64,000 nt of DNA from Granulicella pectinivorans (GCF_900114625.1 NZ_FOZL01000002.1:744001-808000), one strand, 5' to 3'. Counted from the first letter of the stretch, positions 16,958 through 25,656 are shown. Numbers and translations: made by a program. The notes: generated by a model not told the origin, from the letters alone.

Positions 16958-17911
16958 ATGATGCGCAGAGCTCACACGTCGAGGATCGTTGCAGGGGTGG
17001 CCCGCGCGTTGGCAGCTTCAATCTTCGTCCTGCCTATGGCGCTCCAGGCTCAGCCTTCCGCAGATTCAAAACCACTTTCACCCCAATCGGCGCATGCTCT
17101 TCTGCTCAGCGTGCCCCCCCGCACCTGGGCCTTTGACGCGGCCAACAATGAAATTCCCGTCATCGATCACCCCGGCCAGTACCTGCGCTATCGAATGCAC
17201 GTCATCGACGCCAAAGGCGATCAGCTCCGCGACGTCATTGAGAGCAAGGATGGGACCGTTGCCCGATTGATCGAACGAGATGGCCGCGCCCTGACCGAAG
17301 ACGAAGATAAGTGGGAGCAGCAGCGGCTCAATGACATGATCGCCGCACCCGATAAGTACAAACGCCATGTCAGTGGCGATGTCAGTGGCAAAAAGCGTGC
17401 GGTCGAGCTGATCAAGATGCTGCCCGACGCTATGGTGTTCTCCTACGCGCCAGGCCAGCCGCAGCTTCCCGACTTCCCCGGCGAACAGGTTGTCCTCGAC
17501 TACAAACCCAATCCCGGATGGCACCCGCCCACCACCACCTCCGAAGCACTCACCGGCCTCGCAGGCCGCGTCTGGATCGATGCCAGGACACACCACATGG
17601 TCCGCATGGAAGGCGACATCTTTCAGGGGGTCAACCTTGGATGGGGGATGCTGGCGCACATCTATCCGGGCGGGAAGCTGATGCTGCAGCAAACACCCAC
17701 CCAAAATGATCCAAACACCCGCTGGATCTTCTCGCATTTCACCGAGCAGCTTACCGTGCGCGCGCTGATGCTGAAGACCTTCCGCGAAAACTCGCGCGTA
17801 AGCAGCGAAGGCTACACGCCGGTCCCGGCAATGCCCTACCAGGAGGCGATCAAGACGCTTCTGGCCACACCGCTTCCGAAGCCCGCGACTGTCGCCCTCA
17901 AACAGCAGTAG
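16958..17911 (+). CDS. Secreted protein of unknown function
   Basis: A 317-residue protein with a clear Sec signal peptide (RALAASIFVLPMALQAQP, cleavage near residue 32). The mature part contains VWIDARTHHMVRMEGDIFQGVNLGWG and a Gly-rich IYPGGKLMLQQ strand, recalling outer-membrane lipoprotein carrier-like proteins (LolA/LolB-type half barrels). That similarity is only by eye, so no function is assigned. GTG 16955, ATG 16958 and ATG 16961 are all possible starts. It ends in a hairpin shared with the convergent MenC-like gene. Confidence 0.7.
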   Translation: MMRRAHTSRIVAGVARALAASIFVLPMALQAQPSADSKPLSPQSAHALLLSVPPRTWAFDAANNEIPVIDHPGQYLRYRMHVIDAKGDQLRDVIESKDGTVARLIERDGRALTEDEDKWEQQRLNDMIAAPDKYKRHVSGDVSGKKRAVELIKMLPDAMVFSYAPGQPQLPDFPGEQVVLDYKPNPGWHPPTTTSEALTGLAGRVWIDARTHHMVRMEGDIFQGVNLGWGMLAHIYPGGKLMLQQTPTQNDPNTRWIFSHFTEQLTVRALMLKTFRENSRVSSEGYTPVPAMPYQEAIKTLLATPLPKPATVALKQQ

Positions 17912-17925
17912 GTGCAAAAAGAAGA

Positions 17926-17953
17926 GCCCCCATCTCACGGCTGAGATGGGGGC
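17926..17953. terminator. Hairpin between convergent genes (12-bp stem)
   Basis: GCCCCCATCTCA (17926-17937) and its exact reverse complement (17942-17953) flank a 4-base loop. The A-rich run just left (17915-17923) becomes a T-run for the minus-strand gene ending at 17969. It shares its flanks (AAAGNNGAGCCC... and GGGCCAT) with hairpins at 31017 and 40897. Confidence 0.8.
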
Positions 17954-17968
17954 CATTACGCCGCAACG

Positions 17969-19099
17969 CTAAACGGTAACCGCAGCCCTTGCGGAGATTG
18001 TCGCGCGGCGCACCGTCAGCTTTTCGATGCGGTCCGTGCGGACCGTGAACCCGGATCCTGCAGTCGTCGGCACCACGATCTCGCCCTGTTTCGATACCGT
18101 AACCTCCGGCTCGATGATGTCCTCTGCCCAATACCGCTTCGAAGCCGAGACATCGCCGGGCAGCGAGAAGTTCGGCAGCGACGACAGCGCCACATTCGCC
18201 GCGCGCCCAATCCCCGTCTCCAGCATGCCCCCGCACCACACTGGAATCCCGCGTTCCTGTGCGGCATTATGCACCGCGATGGCTTCCGTGAAGCCACCCA
18301 CGCGACCCACCTTGATGTTGATGATCCGGCAGGACTCCATGTCGATCGCTGCCAGCGCATCGCGTCGATTGCGAATCGACTCGTCCAGGCAGATCGCCGT
18401 CTCGATGCGCTTCTGCAACATCGAGTGGAAGTAGAAATCGTCGTACCAGAGCGGCTGCTCGATCATCAACAGTTTGAACTGATCCCACGCCGCGATCGCG
18501 TCGATATCCTTCAGCCGGTATACCGAGTTCGCATCGCACGAAAGAAGGATGTCCGGCCAGCGCTTGCGCACCATGTCAAAGATCGAAACATCCCAGCCCG
18601 GCTTGCACTTCAGCTTGATGCGCTGGTAGCCCGCCTCAAGCTCGGTCTCGATCTTTTCCATCAACTTCTCGGGCGTCGGCTGAATCCCGATAGACACACC
18701 GCAGGGAATGATCTCGCGCGTGCCACCCAGCAGCTTGCCCAGAGGCACATCCTCCATCTGCGCCTCCAGATCCCACACCGCATTCTCGAACGCCGCCTTG
18801 GCCATCCTGTGCCCGCGCACCTGCTCCAGCAGCTTCGGCACCGACCCGCCACCCTCGATCTCCACGCCCACCAGCCGCGGAGCCAGCTCGGTCTCCGCGA
18901 TCAGCCACGCCGTGTCGATCATCTCGTCCGAGAAGTACGGATGCTCCCCCGCCACGCACTCGCCCCAGGCCGTAAGCCCTTCGGCCTCGATCTCCACAAG
19001 CATGATGCGCCGGGCCGTCGTCAATCCGAAGCTCGTCTCAAACGGGTGTGCGAGCGGCATGTTGATCTCGCGTAGATGGATGCGGTCAATCTTAAGCAT
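17969..19099 (-). CDS. MenC/N-succinylamino acid racemase family enolase-superfamily enzyme
   Basis: A 376-residue enolase-superfamily protein of the o-succinylbenzoate synthase / N-acylamino acid racemase (NSAR) branch. The catalytic Lys motif is IKLKCKP, metal ligands appear in LLSCDANS, MIEQPL and ICLDES, the second catalytic Lys in NIKVGRVGG, and the family's GGMLETGIGR is present. Members can be OSBS for menaquinone, NSAR, or both. The adjacent GNAT gene (COG3375-like), 9 bases upstream, and absence of other men genes favour an NSAR role in amino-acid metabolism; this is inference. ATG 19099 has AGGA seven bases before it. Confidence 0.88.
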   Translation of the reverse strand: MLKIDRIHLREINMPLAHPFETSFGLTTARRIMLVEIEAEGLTAWGECVAGEHPYFSDEMIDTAWLIAETELAPRLVGVEIEGGGSVPKLLEQVRGHRMAKAAFENAVWDLEAQMEDVPLGKLLGGTREIIPCGVSIGIQPTPEKLMEKIETELEAGYQRIKLKCKPGWDVSIFDMVRKRWPDILLSCDANSVYRLKDIDAIAAWDQFKLLMIEQPLWYDDFYFHSMLQKRIETAICLDESIRNRRDALAAIDMESCRIINIKVGRVGGFTEAIAVHNAAQERGIPVWCGGMLETGIGRAANVALSSLPNFSLPGDVSASKRYWAEDIIEPEVTVSKQGEIVVPTTAGSGFTVRTDRIEKLTVRRATISARAAVTV

Positions 19100-19108
19100 G
19101 AACAATTC

Positions 19109-19888
19109 CTAACGTGTCGTTGGTTTCAAATCCGGTACGGGGCCCAGCAGAAAGGCGCCATCGCCCTCCGCAGTGCGTTCATATCCAATCACAGCCAGCC
19201 CTTTGGCAAAGGCCGCTTCCAGCTCTTCCCGATTGTGTGTCTGTACCGCCAGGGCCTTCGCGCGCAAAACACCATCGGCCTTCCACTCCGGAATCTCGCG
19301 CGGCACAAACACACGCTCTTCCGCAGCCGGCGCGGGCAACGTACGTTCGGCCTCCAGCATACGCTCCACCCTATCCGAGCGCAGCCACCATTCCGCATAC
19401 AACCGATCCGTCGGCAGTCCGCCCTGAAGAGGCGAAGAAGAAGACCCATAAAAATTCCGCGCATACCGCCGGCACACCGCACCCAGCCGCGCGATATTCA
19501 AATGCGCATTCTTGATCTCCAGCGGATCGAACGTCCACTCCATCAGCTCGAACCCGCGCTCGATCGCATCGTCCCGCTGCGCCAGCTTCAGCTTCCGCCC
19601 AATCCCCAGGTTGCGATACGCCGGCAGCACGGCCAGCATATGCGAGTGCAGGTACGGCACGCGGTCGCGATACCCCGACAACCCCATCGCAAAAGCAACG
19701 ATCTCGCCCGTACGGTCGTCGATCCCGCCAAATACCGCCCCGCCGATCTTGTGCGCCAACAGGAACATTCGCTTCGGAATCAGATCCGCCGCGTCGTAGC
19801 TCCAGACCGCGGTCTGTAGTTCCACGCACCGCTCAAACTGCTCCAGCGTGGTCAGCTTCTCAATCCGTATCGTTACTGCTTCACTCAT
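19109..19888 (-). CDS. GNAT acetyltransferase of the COG3375 type, paired with MenC/NSAR
   Basis: A 259-residue GNAT-fold N-acyltransferase. The acyl-CoA binding region is HMLAVLPAYRNLGIGRKLKLAQRDDAI (V-x-P-x-x-R-x-x-G-I-G), preceded by GGIDDRTGEIVAFAMGLSG and followed by EWTFDPLEIKNAHLNIARLGAV. It starts with ATG 19888, overlapping the mazG stop by 4 bases and preceded by GGAGA. In other bacteria GNATs of this type sit beside NSAR enzymes, where an N-succinyltransferase makes the racemase substrate; the position here fits that pairing. The acyl donor cannot be read from sequence. Confidence 0.85.
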   Translation of the reverse strand: MSEAVTIRIEKLTTLEQFERCVELQTAVWSYDAADLIPKRMFLLAHKIGGAVFGGIDDRTGEIVAFAMGLSGYRDRVPYLHSHMLAVLPAYRNLGIGRKLKLAQRDDAIERGFELMEWTFDPLEIKNAHLNIARLGAVCRRYARNFYGSSSSPLQGGLPTDRLYAEWWLRSDRVERMLEAERTLPAPAAEERVFVPREIPEWKADGVLRAKALAVQTHNREELEAAFAKGLAVIGYERTAEGDGAFLLGPVPDLKPTTR

Positions 19889-20757
19889 GCCGTCTCCAAC
19901 TTTGCCGCCCGCCATCGCTGATCGAGCTCTTCCGCACTCATCCCCGCCAAAGCCTCACGGCCACCGGCCGCGGTCTCCATCGCATCGAACCTTCCGCGAA
20001 ACTTCGCATTCGCCCGCCGCAGCGCTGTCTCCGGATCGAGCTTCATATGCCGCGCCAGGTTCACCGCCGTAAACAACAAATCCCCCAACTCATCTTCGAC
20101 ACGCCCCAAATCCGGGTGCCCCACATCCCGTCCTTGGGATGTGGGTGTCAACGCGCCGCGAATCTCCACCTCAAGCTCCGCAGTCTCTTCCCGCAGCTTC
20201 TCCACCAGCCCGGAAACATCCGGCCAATCGAACCCCACCTTGGCCGCCTTGGCCCCCAGCTTCCGCGCCTCGGTCATCGCCGGCATAGCCCGCGAAACGT
20301 CCCCCAGCAGTCCAGCCGCCGCAGTTCCAGCGAGCTTCTTCTCCTCAGCCTTCACCGCATCCCACGTCGTCTGCACCGCCGCCGGATCATCCGCCGTCCC
20401 ATCCGCAAACACATGCGGATGCCTGCGAATCAGCTTCGCGGACAAACCCGCTGCCACATCGGCCATCGAAAAATACCCAGCCTCGCTCGCCATCTGCGCA
20501 TAAAAAAGCACCTGCAGCAGCATGTCGCCCAACTCATCCTTCAGCTCCGGCCACGCCCGCCGCTCAATCGCATCGAAGACCTCATAGGTTTCCTCCAGCG
20601 TGTTGTGCTTGATCGAATCAAACGTCTGCTCCCGGTCCCAGGGACAACCCTCGGATCCGCGCAGATGCGCCATGATAGCCGCGGCCTCGGCCACGCGGGC
20701 TCCGGTGTCGTTCATCGCGGGCAGATTCGGCAAAGCTGGCAGACCGTTCGCAGGCAT
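19885..20757 (-). CDS. mazG: Nucleoside triphosphate pyrophosphohydrolase MazG
   Basis: Hydrolyses NTPs and dNTPs to NMP and pyrophosphate (house-cleaning). Two MazG domains are visible: the first with CPWDREQTFDSIKHNTLEE and the metal-binding EETYEVFDAIE...ELKDELGDMLLQ pattern, the second with EKLREETAELEVEI and RVEDELGDLLFTAVNLARH. Between the helices of the second domain is an extra stretch (TPTSQGRDVGHPD) encoded by a palindromic repeat at 20112-20145. ATG 20757 gives 290 residues; the upstream extension to 20838 looks non-coding. It is coupled to the GNAT gene by an ATGA overlap. Confidence 0.93.
   Translation of the reverse strand: MPANGLPALPNLPAMNDTGARVAEAAAIMAHLRGSEGCPWDREQTFDSIKHNTLEETYEVFDAIERRAWPELKDELGDMLLQVLFYAQMASEAGYFSMADVAAGLSAKLIRRHPHVFADGTADDPAAVQTTWDAVKAEEKKLAGTAAAGLLGDVSRAMPAMTEARKLGAKAAKVGFDWPDVSGLVEKLREETAELEVEIRGALTPTSQGRDVGHPDLGRVEDELGDLLFTAVNLARHMKLDPETALRRANAKFRGRFDAMETAAGGREALAGMSAEELDQRWRAAKLETA
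20112..20145 (+). repeat. 34-bp palindromic repeat inside mazG
   Basis: On the plus strand the element reads CCGGGTGCCCCACA, nine variable bases, then TGGGATGTGGG. CCCACATCCC and GGGATGTGGG form a perfect 10-bp stem with a 6-base loop. The same 14+9+11 layout recurs inside polA (47475-47509) in the opposite orientation to its host gene. In mazG it stays in frame and encodes part of a loop. Confidence 0.75.
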
Positions 20758-20821
20758 CCCTTCCAGTTTACCGGAACCAAGAGGCCCAACCACACCCCGG
20801 AACCGTGATAGCATCGCCCCG

Positions 20822-21037
20822 ATGGCTCTCGAACCCAACCCGCAGCCCGCCCAATCGAAAGGCCGAGCCTACCGCTGGCTGCTGGTCCTGCCCTACCTCG
20901 GTCTCTGCTTCCCGGCGCTCTACGCCCGCGCCACACCGACTTTTTTTGGTTTTCCTTTCTTTTACTGGTACCAGTTCGCCTGGGTTCTACTGGCGTCGTT
21001 ACTCATCTGGATCTGCTACCGCAAGCACGTCGACTAA
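20822..21037 (+). CDS. DUF3311 small membrane protein
   Basis: A 71-residue protein with two transmembrane helices (WLLVLPYLGLCFPALYA and FFYWYQFAWVLLASLLIWICY). The Gly/Pro-rich turn between them and the WYQ motif match DUF3311. These proteins are usually encoded directly before a sodium:solute symporter, as in the YhdT/PanF pair; here the following sequence holds no transporter, and the next gene is on the other strand. It is divergent from mazG, with 64 bases between the starts. Confidence 0.75.
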   Translation: MALEPNPQPAQSKGRAYRWLLVLPYLGLCFPALYARATPTFFGFPFFYWYQFAWVLLASLLIWICYRKHVD

Positions 21038-21163
21038 GACCGGCACAGACAAAGAAAAACCAATCGAACTACTGTGAATTCGTCAGTTAGCCGGTTGATT
21101 CGATCGATATCGGTGGCCCGGAAAGGTTCGCGGCACCCGCCGCGAGATGGAGCAAGACTCCGA

Positions 21164-21880
21164 CTACCCCTCCGCGTTCGCCGCTTCCATCGCCCTGCGG
21201 TGCCGCCATGCAATCCCCAGCGTAACCACCAAAGGCACCGCCACCACCCAAAGACTCCGATTCCCCCACCGCGGAGCCAGCCACGCGCCCAGCAAGGCTC
21301 CCACAAGAAAAGCCCCGCACACGAGAGTGAGTCCCCTGGCCACGGCCCTCTGCTGTTCCTCCGGATCCGTCTTTTCCACCTCCGCAATCGCCGCGTGCTC
21401 CCGCGGAAACAGCAACAGGTACGCCGCCTCCGCCACCGACCGCAGGTTACCCGTCACAAACGCCGAGTTATATGCCATCCCATCGACCTTGCGAAACGTA
21501 GCCACCTGCAGCGACGCCGAAAACGCAATCACCACCGTCACCATCACCGGCGAGACCCCTCGCGGCACAAACCCCAACCCCACCAGCGCTACAATCTGCA
21601 ACGCAATCCCAAAGACCGCCGCACGCCGCGTGCGCAGAAACATCGAACCCGCAATCCCCAGGAAGAACGCCACCAGAAGAACCCCATGCCGCCCCACCTG
21701 CACCCAGTCCCGCCCCACCGCCGCGACCGCCATGAAGATCACGTTCCCCGTCATCGCACACGCGAACACATGGTTCTGGTTGAGGAAAACAATCACGTCC
21801 AGCATCCCGCCCGTACCCGCCAGCAGACACGCGCCCACCAGCGAAGCCAGCGGATCCCGCAATGGAGTCGTATCGGTCAT
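21164..21880 (-). CDS. YoaK/DUF1275 family membrane protein
   Basis: A 238-residue integral membrane protein with six to seven hydrophobic segments. The DUF1275 signature TGGMLDVIVFLNQNHVFACAMTGNVIF is close to the N-terminus (about residues 23-50), and the repeat-like SAFVTGNLRSVAEAAYLL lies in the middle. No function is established for the family. It is divergent from uvrC by 30 bases, so promoter elements must overlap. Confidence 0.88.
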   Translation of the reverse strand: MTDTTPLRDPLASLVGACLLAGTGGMLDVIVFLNQNHVFACAMTGNVIFMAVAAVGRDWVQVGRHGVLLVAFFLGIAGSMFLRTRRAAVFGIALQIVALVGLGFVPRGVSPVMVTVVIAFSASLQVATFRKVDGMAYNSAFVTGNLRSVAEAAYLLLFPREHAAIAEVEKTDPEEQQRAVARGLTLVCGAFLVGALLGAWLAPRWGNRSLWVVAVPLVVTLGIAWRHRRAMEAANAEG

Positions 21881-21910
21881 CGTCTCGCCAGACTAAACTA
21901 GAAGGTGCGC

Positions 21911-23878
21911 ATGGATCTCCTCGCCAAAATCCGCACCCTCCCCACCTCTCCCGGCTGCTACCTCTACAAGAACGCCGAGGGTGAGGTCATTTACGTCGGC
22001 AAGGCGAAGAACCTCCGTTCCCGCGTCCGCAGCTACTTTCTCGACGCCAACCAGATCAACAACCCTAAGACCGGCTCCCTCATGCGCGAGGCCGTCGACA
22101 TTGAGTACATCACCGTCGACAACGAGCGCGAGGCACTCGCCCTTGAAAACAACCTCATCAAGCAGCGCAAGCCCCGCTTCAATATCCTGCTGCGCGACGA
22201 CAAGACCTATCCCTACATCAAGCTCACCATGGGTGACCGCTACCCCAAGGTCTTCGTTACCCGCAAGCTTCGCAAGGATAGCGGCCAGTACTTCGGCCCC
22301 TACTTTCCCGGCAACCTCGCGCACCGCCTGGTCGACCTCATCCATCGGTCGTTTCTCATCCCAAGCTGCAAAGTAGACCTCAACCGCTACCACCCCCGCG
22401 CCTGCCTCCAGTACTACATCAAGCGCTGCCTTGGCCCGTGCGTCGAGGGCCTCACCACCCCCGAACTCTACAAGCAGACCGTGCGCGATGTGCAGCTCCT
22501 GCTCGACGGTAAGCCGCAGGAGCTCGAAGCTCGCATCACCGAACGCATGAACGACGCCGCCATGAACGAACAGTTCGAGCTCGCCGCGCGTCTCCGGGAC
22601 CAACTGATCACGCTGAACCAGATGCAGGACAAGCAGCGCATCGCCACCGCCGACAACGAAGACGCCGACGTCTTCGGCTTCCACTACGAACAGCAGATGC
22701 TCGCCGTCAACCTCTTCCACATGCGCGGAGGCAAGATCGTCGATCGCCGCGACTTCTTCTGGGAAGACCTTCCTGACCTGCTCATCGCCAACCTCAACGA
22801 AGACACCGACCCCGAACCAAACCCCGCCTTCACCGCACCCGCTATCAACGAGACCGAGCGCACCAGCGATCAGCCGGGCCATTTGACTACCGAATTCGAC
22901 ACCCCGGACGCTGTTGTTTTCTCCCCAGCGGCGTTCTTCTCCGCACTCTTGAAGCAGCTCTATCTCGATCAGTCTTATGTCCCAAAATCTGTCTACGTCC
23001 CCGTAGATTTTCCAGACCGTACGCTCCTCGCCGAGACCCTCAGCGAGCGCACCGGCCATCGCATCGAGATCGCCGCTCCACAACGAGGCGACAAACGCTC
23101 GCTCGTCGATCTCGTCTGCCAGAACGCGAAACAATCGTACGATCAGCGCTTCCGTGTCCTCCAGCCCAACCAGAAGATGATTCAGGAGGCGCTCCAGGAC
23201 GCACTCACGCTCGAAGAACTCCCAAAGCGCATCGAATGCTTCGACATCTCGCACATTCAGGGTGCCGAGACCGTCGCGTCCATGGTCGTCTGGGAAAACG
23301 GCGAGATGAAGAAGTCGGACTATCGCAAATACCAGATCAAAACAGTATCCGGTGTAGATGACTTCGCCTCCATGCGCGAGGTGATTCAGCGCCGCTACAA
23401 AAAGCTTCTCGACGAAAAGAAGCCCTTCCCTTCGCTCATCCTCATCGACGGCGGCCTCGGTCAGTTGCATGCTGCCTACGCCGCGCTCGAAGAGATCGGC
23501 GTCACCCTGCAGCCCCTCGCCTCCATCGCGAAGCGCGAGGAGATCATCTACGTCCACGGCCAGGAGAGTGACCCCGTCGTCCTCGATCGCCGCTCCCCCG
23601 TCCTGCACCTCATGCAAAAGATCCGCGACGAGAGCCACCGCTTCGCCGTCACCTACCACCGCAAGCGCCGCCAGATGCGCGACCGCACTACCGAACTCGA
23701 CGACATCCCAGGCGTAGGCCCCCGCACGCGCGAGCGGTTAGTGCAGCACTTCGGCTCCATTCGCGGCGTCAGCCAGGCCACTCACGATGCCCTCACCGCC
23801 GTAGTCAGCCCAGCGATAGCAACAAAAATCCGCGCCCACTTCGAACCCGAACCAGCCCTCCGCATACTGAATCAATAA
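21911..23878 (+). CDS. uvrC: Excinuclease ABC subunit C
   Basis: The dual-incision nuclease of nucleotide excision repair, recruited by UvrB. In order: GIY-YIG nuclease domain (SPGCYLYKNAEGEVIYVGKAK, residues about 12-32), a cysteine-containing YYIKRCLGPC segment, the UVR domain that binds UvrB (about residues 200-235), an RNase H-like domain (ECFDISHIQGAETVASMVV... LILIDGGLGQLHAA), and tandem HhH motifs (DIPGVGPRTRERLVQHFGS). ATG 21911 is preceded by AGAAGG; GTG 21905 would overlap that site. The length of 655 residues is normal. Confidence 0.96.
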   Translation: MDLLAKIRTLPTSPGCYLYKNAEGEVIYVGKAKNLRSRVRSYFLDANQINNPKTGSLMREAVDIEYITVDNEREALALENNLIKQRKPRFNILLRDDKTYPYIKLTMGDRYPKVFVTRKLRKDSGQYFGPYFPGNLAHRLVDLIHRSFLIPSCKVDLNRYHPRACLQYYIKRCLGPCVEGLTTPELYKQTVRDVQLLLDGKPQELEARITERMNDAAMNEQFELAARLRDQLITLNQMQDKQRIATADNEDADVFGFHYEQQMLAVNLFHMRGGKIVDRRDFFWEDLPDLLIANLNEDTDPEPNPAFTAPAINETERTSDQPGHLTTEFDTPDAVVFSPAAFFSALLKQLYLDQSYVPKSVYVPVDFPDRTLLAETLSERTGHRIEIAAPQRGDKRSLVDLVCQNAKQSYDQRFRVLQPNQKMIQEALQDALTLEELPKRIECFDISHIQGAETVASMVVWENGEMKKSDYRKYQIKTVSGVDDFASMREVIQRRYKKLLDEKKPFPSLILIDGGLGQLHAAYAALEEIGVTLQPLASIAKREEIIYVHGQESDPVVLDRRSPVLHLMQKIRDESHRFAVTYHRKRRQMRDRTTELDDIPGVGPRTRERLVQHFGSIRGVSQATHDALTAVVSPAIATKIRAHFEPEPALRILNQ

Positions 23879-24153
23879 GCAACAAAATTAGTCACAAGAT
23901 AAGATTGCCCTTCTTGATCTCCACAAGCCCTGGTCGCTGCCACGGATTCCGCAATCCCGCAAAACTACATTGGTCTGCCGGAAAGCGACATCGTCTCGCA
24001 CCGTTCCGCGACCTACAGGGACAATACGAAGCCATGGAGATTTCACAGCTACAAGTCACCCGCCTTCAATTCTGCTCTCGTTTCCCGGAAGGCGTAACCG
24101 GCGTCTCATGGCATGAGTGGTTCGATGAGCCACCTGTCCTTTACACTCGCCTC

Positions 24154-25587
24154 ATGCCCGCGAACCGCATCGCCGCCGCCCTCCTGCCGCTCCTCCTCGC
24201 CGCATCCCTCGCGGCCCAGTCCCCCCTCCCTGCCACCGAGCGCCCCCTCGCCCGCGAACTCTTCCAGCAACTCGTCGAAATCAACACCACCGACTCCGTC
24301 GGCAACGTCTCCCTCGCCGCCGAGGCCGTGCAAAAGCGCCTCCTTGATGCTGGCTTCCCCGCCGCCGACCTCTTTGTCGGTGGCCCTAACGACCACAAGC
24401 GCAACCTCGTCGCCCGCTACCGCGGCACCCCCGGCAGCACCCTCAAGCCCATCCTCATCATCTGCCACATCGACGTCGTCGAGGCCAAACGCTCCGACTG
24501 GACCACCGACCCCTTCCAGTTCATCGAGAAAGACGGCTACTTCTACGGACGCGGCACCCAGGACATGAAGGACTCCGACGCGGCCGTCGTCGACGCCTTC
24601 ATCCGCCTGCGCCGCGAACACTACACCCCCGACCGCGATATCATCCTAGCCCTCACCGCAGACGAAGAGGGCGGCAAATCCAATGGTGTCGACTGGCTCC
24701 TGACCAACCACCGCGACCTCGTCGACGCGGCCTTCGCCCTCAATCCAGACTCCGGCGGCCCGGAGCTCGAAAAAGGCCGCGCCTTGAGCATGGGCGTCGA
24801 AGCGACCGAAAAACTCTACGCCGACTATGTCGTCTCCGCCACCAATCCCGGTGGTCACTCCTCCCTGCCCCGCAAGGACAACGCCATCTACCACCTCGCC
24901 GAGGCCCTTATCCGCCTGGAGCACTCACCCTTCCCGCTCGAAACCAATGAGGTCACGCGCGCCTACTTCGCAGCATCCGCGCCTCTGCAAAAGGGCCAGA
25001 CTTCGGCCGACCTCAAACTCGTCTCTGGTCCAACGCCCGACCCAGCCGCGGCGGCGCGTCTGTCCGAAGACATTACCTATAACTCGCTCCTCCATACCAC
25101 CTGCGTGGCCACGATGATCAACGGTGGCCACGCTCCAAACGCCCTTCCAGGAGCAGCCTCCGCCAACGTCAACTGCCGCATCTTTCCCGGCCACTCGCAG
25201 GAGGAGATCCGCCTCGAACTGGTCCGCATCTTCGCCGACCCATCGCTCAAAGTCCAGTACAAGTCCGATGCGGGCGACCTCTCGGACCGGGGCTCCGACC
25301 GTAAGTCCATGGCACCCCCGGCACCGCTTCCCGAGGTCTTCGAACCCCTCACGAAGGTCACCCATGAACTCTGGCCGGGCATCCCCATCATCCCCCGCAT
25401 GGAGACTGGCGCCAGCGACTCAATCTACACCATGAACGCCGGCATCCCGAGCTACGGCTTCAGCGGCATGGGCATCGACCGCGATGACGACCGGGCGCAC
25501 GGCCGCGATGAACGCATCCGCGTCGAGGACTTCTACAAGGGCGTGGAGTTCGAGTATCTCTACCTCAAGGCGCTGACGACGAAGTAG
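24154..25587 (+). CDS. Secreted M20/M25/M40 family metallopeptidase
   Basis: A zinc exopeptidase with a Sec signal peptide (RIAAALLPLLLAASLAAQ). Metal-binding motifs are present: the first His in ILIICHIDVVEA, the bridging Asp in GRGTQDMKDSDAA, the Glu pair in LALTADEEGG, the second Asp in ALNPDSGG, and the last His in DDDRAHGRDERI. Between them lies the dimerisation domain (residues about 210-330). It probably trims peptides or hydrolyses N-acyl amino acids outside the cytoplasm. The coding sequence begins at ATG 24154; the 275 bases after uvrC hold no gene. Confidence 0.9.
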   Translation: MPANRIAAALLPLLLAASLAAQSPLPATERPLARELFQQLVEINTTDSVGNVSLAAEAVQKRLLDAGFPAADLFVGGPNDHKRNLVARYRGTPGSTLKPILIICHIDVVEAKRSDWTTDPFQFIEKDGYFYGRGTQDMKDSDAAVVDAFIRLRREHYTPDRDIILALTADEEGGKSNGVDWLLTNHRDLVDAAFALNPDSGGPELEKGRALSMGVEATEKLYADYVVSATNPGGHSSLPRKDNAIYHLAEALIRLEHSPFPLETNEVTRAYFAASAPLQKGQTSADLKLVSGPTPDPAAAARLSEDITYNSLLHTTCVATMINGGHAPNALPGAASANVNCRIFPGHSQEEIRLELVRIFADPSLKVQYKSDAGDLSDRGSDRKSMAPPAPLPEVFEPLTKVTHELWPGIPIIPRMETGASDSIYTMNAGIPSYGFSGMGIDRDDDRAHGRDERIRVEDFYKGVEFEYLYLKALTTK

Positions 25588-25600
25588 GACGAGCACCGCC

Positions 25601-25629
25601 GGAAGGGGCCGCGGAGCGCGGGCCCTTCC
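25601..25629. terminator. GC-rich hairpin between convergent genes
   Basis: GGAAGGGGCC at 25601 pairs with GGCCCTTCC ending at 25629, with one bulged base. It lies between the M20 peptidase gene and the convergent MarR gene. There is no clear T-run, so it may be a factor-dependent or weak terminator. Confidence 0.4.
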
Positions 25630-25656
25630 CGCGGTCGAAAATAGAATTCCCGTCTG

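Noticed and set aside
21893..23659. Long open frame (588 codons) on the strand opposite uvrC
   Set aside because: The sense strand encodes complete UvrC with recognised domains; the opposite reading is hydrophobic/acidic shadow text caused by GC-rich third positions.
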